Assembly: GCA_025057245.1 (NCBI GenBank)
Contig: JANWYC010000026.1
Coordinates: forward strand, 1 to 10,002
DNA length: 10,002 nt
Source: Aquificaceae bacterium
GTDB taxonomy: Bacteria > Aquificota > Aquificia > Aquificales > Aquificaceae
Direction: 5' to 3'
Both the position numbers and the translations under genes were made by a program. Of the stretch, positions 8,453 to 10,002 are shown one piece after another. Numbering within the stretch: the stretch's first letter is position 1; every line of letters begins with the position of its first letter. A model generated the notes under the pieces. That model saw only the letters and a list, made by a program, of their open reading frames with translations, searched no databases and was not told the DNA's origin.

Positions 8453-8577
8453 GGCATACCTCCACTACATTTTTTGTGCATAATCACTTGCGTATAAAAA
8501 CCTTTCCTTTTGAAGATGCCTTCCAAAGGCATAAACCCGACCTCTTCCAAGAGGCTAACACTCAGCAGGAATCCCAT
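8449..8577 (-). CDS. Putative 42-residue small ORF at the head of the reductase operon (leader peptide or small protein)
   Basis: The ORF is not homologous to anything I recognise. It begins ATG GGA TTC CTG CTG and ends ATG CCA TGA. The peptide starts MGFLLSVSLLEEVGFMPLEG, so it is mildly hydrophobic at first, then basic (IFKRKGFY; MHKKCSGG), with one Cys at 37. Three points support translation. AGAGAGG lies 5 nt before its ATG. The predicted sigma-54 start point near 8592 leaves a short leader of about 15 nt carrying this site. Its TGA overlaps the Fe-S gene ATG as ATGA, a classic coupling arrangement. Against it, 42 open codons can occur by chance, and the same segment holds two hairpins that could make it simply a structured 5' leader. 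Conservation in relatives would decide. Confidence 0.45.
   Translation of the reverse strand: MGFLLSVSLLEEVGFMPLEGIFKRKGFYTQVIMHKKCSGGMP
8516..8532. repeat. Leader hairpin B (ATGCCTT-TGG-AAGGCAT on the minus strand)
   Basis: A perfect 7-bp inverted repeat with a 3-nt gap lies in the transcribed leader/small ORF of the reductase operon. The RNA could fold as a 6- to 7-bp stem with TTTGGAA at its tip. No U-run follows directly, so it is not an ordinary terminator. Confidence 0.5.
8541..8554. repeat. Leader hairpin A (CCTCTTGGAAGAGG on the minus strand)
   Basis: A perfect 14-bp inverted repeat, foldable as CCTCT-TGGA-AGAGG, lies 8 bp upstream of hairpin B on the transcript. It shares the apical TTGGAA with hairpin B. 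The two look like a paired RNA element in the operon leader. Confidence 0.45.
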
Positions 8578-8602
8578 TTTTACCTCTCTTGCATTTCGAA
8601 TA

Positions 8603-8618
8603 AGCAAGGAACGTGCCA
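8603..8618 (-). promoter_or_regulatory. Sigma-54 (-24/-12) promoter of the reductase operon
   Basis: The minus strand reads TGGCAC-GTTCC-TTGCT, a full match to the conserved TGGCAC-N5-TTGCW core, with the required 10 nt between the GG and GC doublets. The next base after TGGCAC is the favoured G. The predicted transcription start is near 8592. It stands before the small ORF and the Fe-S/membrane/catalytic genes, and the window also encodes an intact sigma-54 activator. No equally good match was seen elsewhere in the intergenic DNA. Confidence 0.88.
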
Positions 8619-8647
8619 TGCGGTCCTTTCCTGAAAGATTAGATGAG

Positions 8648-8697
8648 TGCTACGTTTTGTGGTTTATGGTATGGTTATGTTGCTAAATTTTTGAGCA
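8648..8697. promoter_or_regulatory. Candidate upstream activator sites for the NtrC-type regulator
   Basis: Two similar elements on the plus strand, TGCTACGTTTTGTG (8648-8661) and TGCTAAATTTTTGAG (8681-8695), start 33 bp apart, about three helical turns. The second is also an imperfect palindrome, TGCT-N9-AGCA (8681-8697). They lie at about -56 to -106 from the predicted start, a usual range for activators of sigma-54 promoters. The assignment rests on position and repetition only. Confidence 0.35.
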
Positions 8698-8716
8698 TGG
8701 GCTGTTAAAAATCCTT

Positions 8717-9253
8717 TCAATCTTCTTCAAGCTTAATCCTTAGTTCTTGCATCAGATAAGCCTTGTGGTCTTTCATGAAAGACCTGAGAAATGAAATGCA
8801 ATCTCCAAGAGCGATAAAACCTGCCTTCCTTAGCCCTTCCTCCAGTTCCCTTAGCCAACCAAGCCGGTTGTGGATAAATCTATACTGGTTTATGTAAGCC
8901 CTTGTGAGGTCCTCCTCTGTGCAGAGGAGGGATAGAAGCCTAAGCTCTATGCCAAGATGGTCTGGTTCATAATTCTCTTCAAGCCTGTAGCCCATATGCT
9001 CGTAGGATAGGGATAGCTGGTTTAAATCCAAATCTCTATAGTGTCTTTCCAGAAGGAGAGAACTATCCACCAGCTCAAGCTCTTCTTGAATTTTCTTTTC
9101 CTCTATGTGTTTCAGGATTTTTGTAGCATGCTCTCCGTAGTCAGACTCTAAAAGGTTCTGGACTACCTGATTTAAATAGTAGTAGTACTTGGCAAGGAAA
9201 AGCTCGGAGAAGGTATAATAGAAGAAGGCTATGGAGCTAAAAGCCTGTTCCAT
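8717..9253 (-). CDS. TorD/DmsD-family molybdoenzyme maturation chaperone
   Basis: Mostly helical cytoplasmic protein of 178 residues, close to the usual 180-220 of the family. The diagnostic motif is EPDHLGIEL (96-104), preceded by a YEHMGY segment (84-89). The later IHNRLGWLRELEEGL stretch (127-141) matches the helix after the signature in TorD/DmsD/NarJ proteins. Such proteins bind the Tat signal or apoprotein of a molybdoenzyme and hold back export until the cofactor is loaded. The obvious client is the Tat-dependent catalytic subunit downstream on the same strand. It lies 264 bp upstream of the Fe-S gene, on the far side of the sigma-54 promoter, so it is probably transcribed separately. 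No Shine-Dalgarno precedes its ATG, while TATAAT ends 7 nt before it, which suggests a leaderless mRNA. No terminator was recognised after it. Confidence 0.85.
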   Translation of the reverse strand: MEQAFSSIAFFYYTFSELFLAKYYYYLNQVVQNLLESDYGEHATKILKHIEEKKIQEELELVDSSLLLERHYRDLDLNQLSLSYEHMGYRLEENYEPDHLGIELRLLSLLCTEEDLTRAYINQYRFIHNRLGWLRELEEGLRKAGFIALGDCISFLRSFMKDHKAYLMQELRIKLEED

Positions 9254-9748
9254 AAAGGCTATTATAGTTCAACAGGGAAGTTTCTATCACTTTGAGTTTT
9301 TTCTCACACAGTCCTTAACTACATAGAAACCAAGAGGGCTTGACAGCTGGTCTGCTATAAAAGCTATACACAAGGTAGACGGTAGTTACATGGAGGTTTT
9401 CAAAGCTATAATCCAGATATACTATGCCCAATAAGTGGTCTAATATCTCCCAAAAGACCCCCACCCCCTACTCACTATCCATCCACATGACCCAAGCTAA
9501 CCCTACTAACATCCCTACGCCACCACTCATAAACATGCTTGTTATCATTTATCATTTATCTCTGAAGAGAGCTTTTACAAAGCTTTATGTTTGTCTGCGT
9601 GGTAGTCTGAAGACGTATTTAAAGAATAGAATCAATAGGATGAGTGACCTTGGATACTGCTTTGTTCAAAGATGCTTTTTGAGGTTTGATATTCAGGCAC
9701 TTCAGAGCTTGAACCTATCTTTGTAAAGAGTCATGAAACTTTTGTAAG
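9254..9748. other. Intergenic stretch without a convincing gene
   Basis: No ORF here has coding character I can support. It contains the TorD-like promoter (9261-9266), an 8-bp inverted pair GTTTCTAT (9280-9287) / ATAGAAAC (9323-9330), and three copies of GCTATA (9354, 9363, 9405). It also holds a C-rich, nearly G-free segment on the plus strand (about 9448-9530), a 7-bp ATCATTT tandem (9544-9560), and a small hairpin AGCTTT-TAC-AAAGCT (9570-9584). Short open stretches interrupted by stops (for example 9327-9428 plus) could be relics of a decayed gene, but no family is recognisable. Confidence 0.6.
9261..9266 (-). promoter_or_regulatory. -10 element (TATAAT) of the TorD-like gene, leaderless start
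   Basis: A consensus TATAAT reads on the minus strand and is separated from the ATG at 9253 by 7 nt (AGCCTTT). This places the transcription start on or next to the start codon. The -35 region is poor (TGATAG at 17 bp spacing). Confidence 0.5.
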
Positions 9749-9943
9749 CTAAAGCTGAATGCTTATTAGACAATCGGGAAGCGGATTAATACCAAGCGTT
9801 CTGCAGTCTTCAATAAACTTATCGTAGTCAAACTTACCACTCCGCATCCTTCCTTGCAGTTTTTCGATAAGACCAAATAAACCAAGCCTCTTTGCCCTGC
9901 TTATGAGTCTGTCATAAAGCTCCTCAAGCACGCTATTACTCAT
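9749..9943 (-). CDS. Small protein of unknown function (64 residues)
   Basis: Not recognised. The protein starts MSNSVLEELYDRL, is rich in Leu, Arg, Lys and Asp, and looks helical and soluble. It ends in a Pro/Cys-containing tail (INPLPDCLISIQL). There is no signal peptide or membrane segment. The start at 9943 is chosen because AGAGGTGG precedes it with 5 nt spacing. A TTGACA (9994-9999) and TAAAAT (9969-9974), 19 bp apart, would give a start of transcription near 9962, just upstream of that site. The reading frame also stays open to the right edge of the window, with an earlier ATG at 9991. It could therefore instead be the C-terminus of a larger protein cut by the edge. The gene is unrelated by sequence to its neighbours. 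Confidence 0.5.
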   Translation of the reverse strand: MSNSVLEELYDRLISRAKRLGLFGLIEKLQGRMRSGKFDYDKFIEDCRTLGINPLPDCLISIQL

Positions 9944-9968
9944 TGGTTCCACCTCTGAAGGCTCTAAT

Positions 9969-9999
9969 ATTTTAAGCTGGTTCAAAATCATCTTGTCAA
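9969..9999 (-). promoter_or_regulatory. Possible sigma-70-type promoter for the small gene at the right edge
   Basis: On the minus strand, TTGACA (9999-9994) matches the -35 consensus and TAAAAT (9974-9969) matches 5 of 6 bases of the -10 consensus. The 19-bp spacing is longer than ideal. The predicted start lies just upstream of the Shine-Dalgarno used by the ATG at 9943. If the larger reading frame is real, this would be coding sequence instead. Confidence 0.35.
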
Positions 10000-10002
10000 G
10001 TT

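Noticed and set aside
9280-9330. Inverted pair GTTTCTAT ... ATAGAAAC resembling CRISPR repeat ends
   Set aside because: It occurs only once, with no repeat-spacer periodicity and no cas genes. An 8-bp pair at 35-nt separation can arise by chance.
9340-9428. Possible degraded transposase or gene relic on the plus strand (SAIKAIHKVDGSYMEVFKAI), with a TTGACA upstream
   Set aside because: It is bounded by stops, matches no family I can name, and lacks terminal repeats or target-site duplications.
9468-9548. 26-codon hydrophobic minus-strand ORF (MITSMFMSGGVG...)
   Set aside because: It looks like a membrane peptide but has no proper Shine-Dalgarno or promoter, and the hydrophobicity may only reflect the G-rich tract. 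Kept as a note under the skewed segment.
9570-9584. Small hairpin AGCTTT-TAC-AAAGCT
   Set aside because: The stem is AT-rich and weak, lacks a clear U-run, and lies too far from either flanking gene to be called a terminator.
9424-9726. A 100-codon plus-strand ORF in the intergenic region
   Set aside because: It has no ribosome binding site, and its composition is unlike the neighbouring genes: rich in Ser/Thr/Pro/Asn in the first half because of the C-rich tract. It has no recognisable domain. Most likely non-coding.

Overview
The window looks like chromosomal DNA of a thermophilic, chemolithotrophic bacterium, most likely of the order Aquificales (Aquificaceae). This is inferred from the Lys/Glu-rich proteins, heavy use of ATA (Ile) and AGG/AGA (Arg) codons, moderate GC content, purine-rich coding strands, and a gene set for sulfur-compound or other anaerobic respiration. 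The genus cannot be fixed from the sequence alone.

Layout. (1) 13-3031, plus strand: a two-component system, made of a membrane-bound PAS histidine kinase overlapping an NtrC-type sigma-54 response regulator. (2) 3034-8577, minus strand, convergent with the first block and only 2 bp from it: a periplasmic molybdoenzyme operon in the order Fe-S subunit, NrfD-type membrane subunit, molybdopterin catalytic subunit. This is the B-C-A order of tetrathionate reductase (ttrBCA). A previously unlisted 42-codon ORF sits at the head of the operon. (3) 8578-8716: the operon's regulatory region, with a textbook -24/-12 sigma-54 promoter and candidate activator sites. (4) 8717-9253, minus: a TorD/DmsD-type maturation chaperone that probably has its own promoter and a leaderless start. 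(5) 9254-9748: about 495 bp with no convincing gene. (6) 9749 to the right edge, minus: a small unrecognised gene.

How the parts fit. The kinase senses a signal outside the cytoplasmic membrane or in its PAS domain and phosphorylates the regulator. The regulator activates sigma-54 RNA polymerase at the -24/-12 element around 8603-8618. This produces the Fe-S (four [4Fe-4S]), quinol-interacting membrane and molybdopterin subunits. Both soluble subunits carry twin-arginine signals, so the enzyme should face the periplasm and draw electrons from the quinone pool. The TorD-like protein probably proofreads folding and cofactor loading of the catalytic subunit before export. The exact electron acceptor (tetrathionate, polysulfide/sulfur, selenate or another oxyanion) is not decided by sequence reading.

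The most interesting points are the sigma-54 promoter that ties the neighbouring regulator to this reductase, and the small ORF wedged between that promoter and the Fe-S gene. The small ORF has its own Shine-Dalgarno and an ATGA stop/start overlap, and two similar hairpins lie within it.
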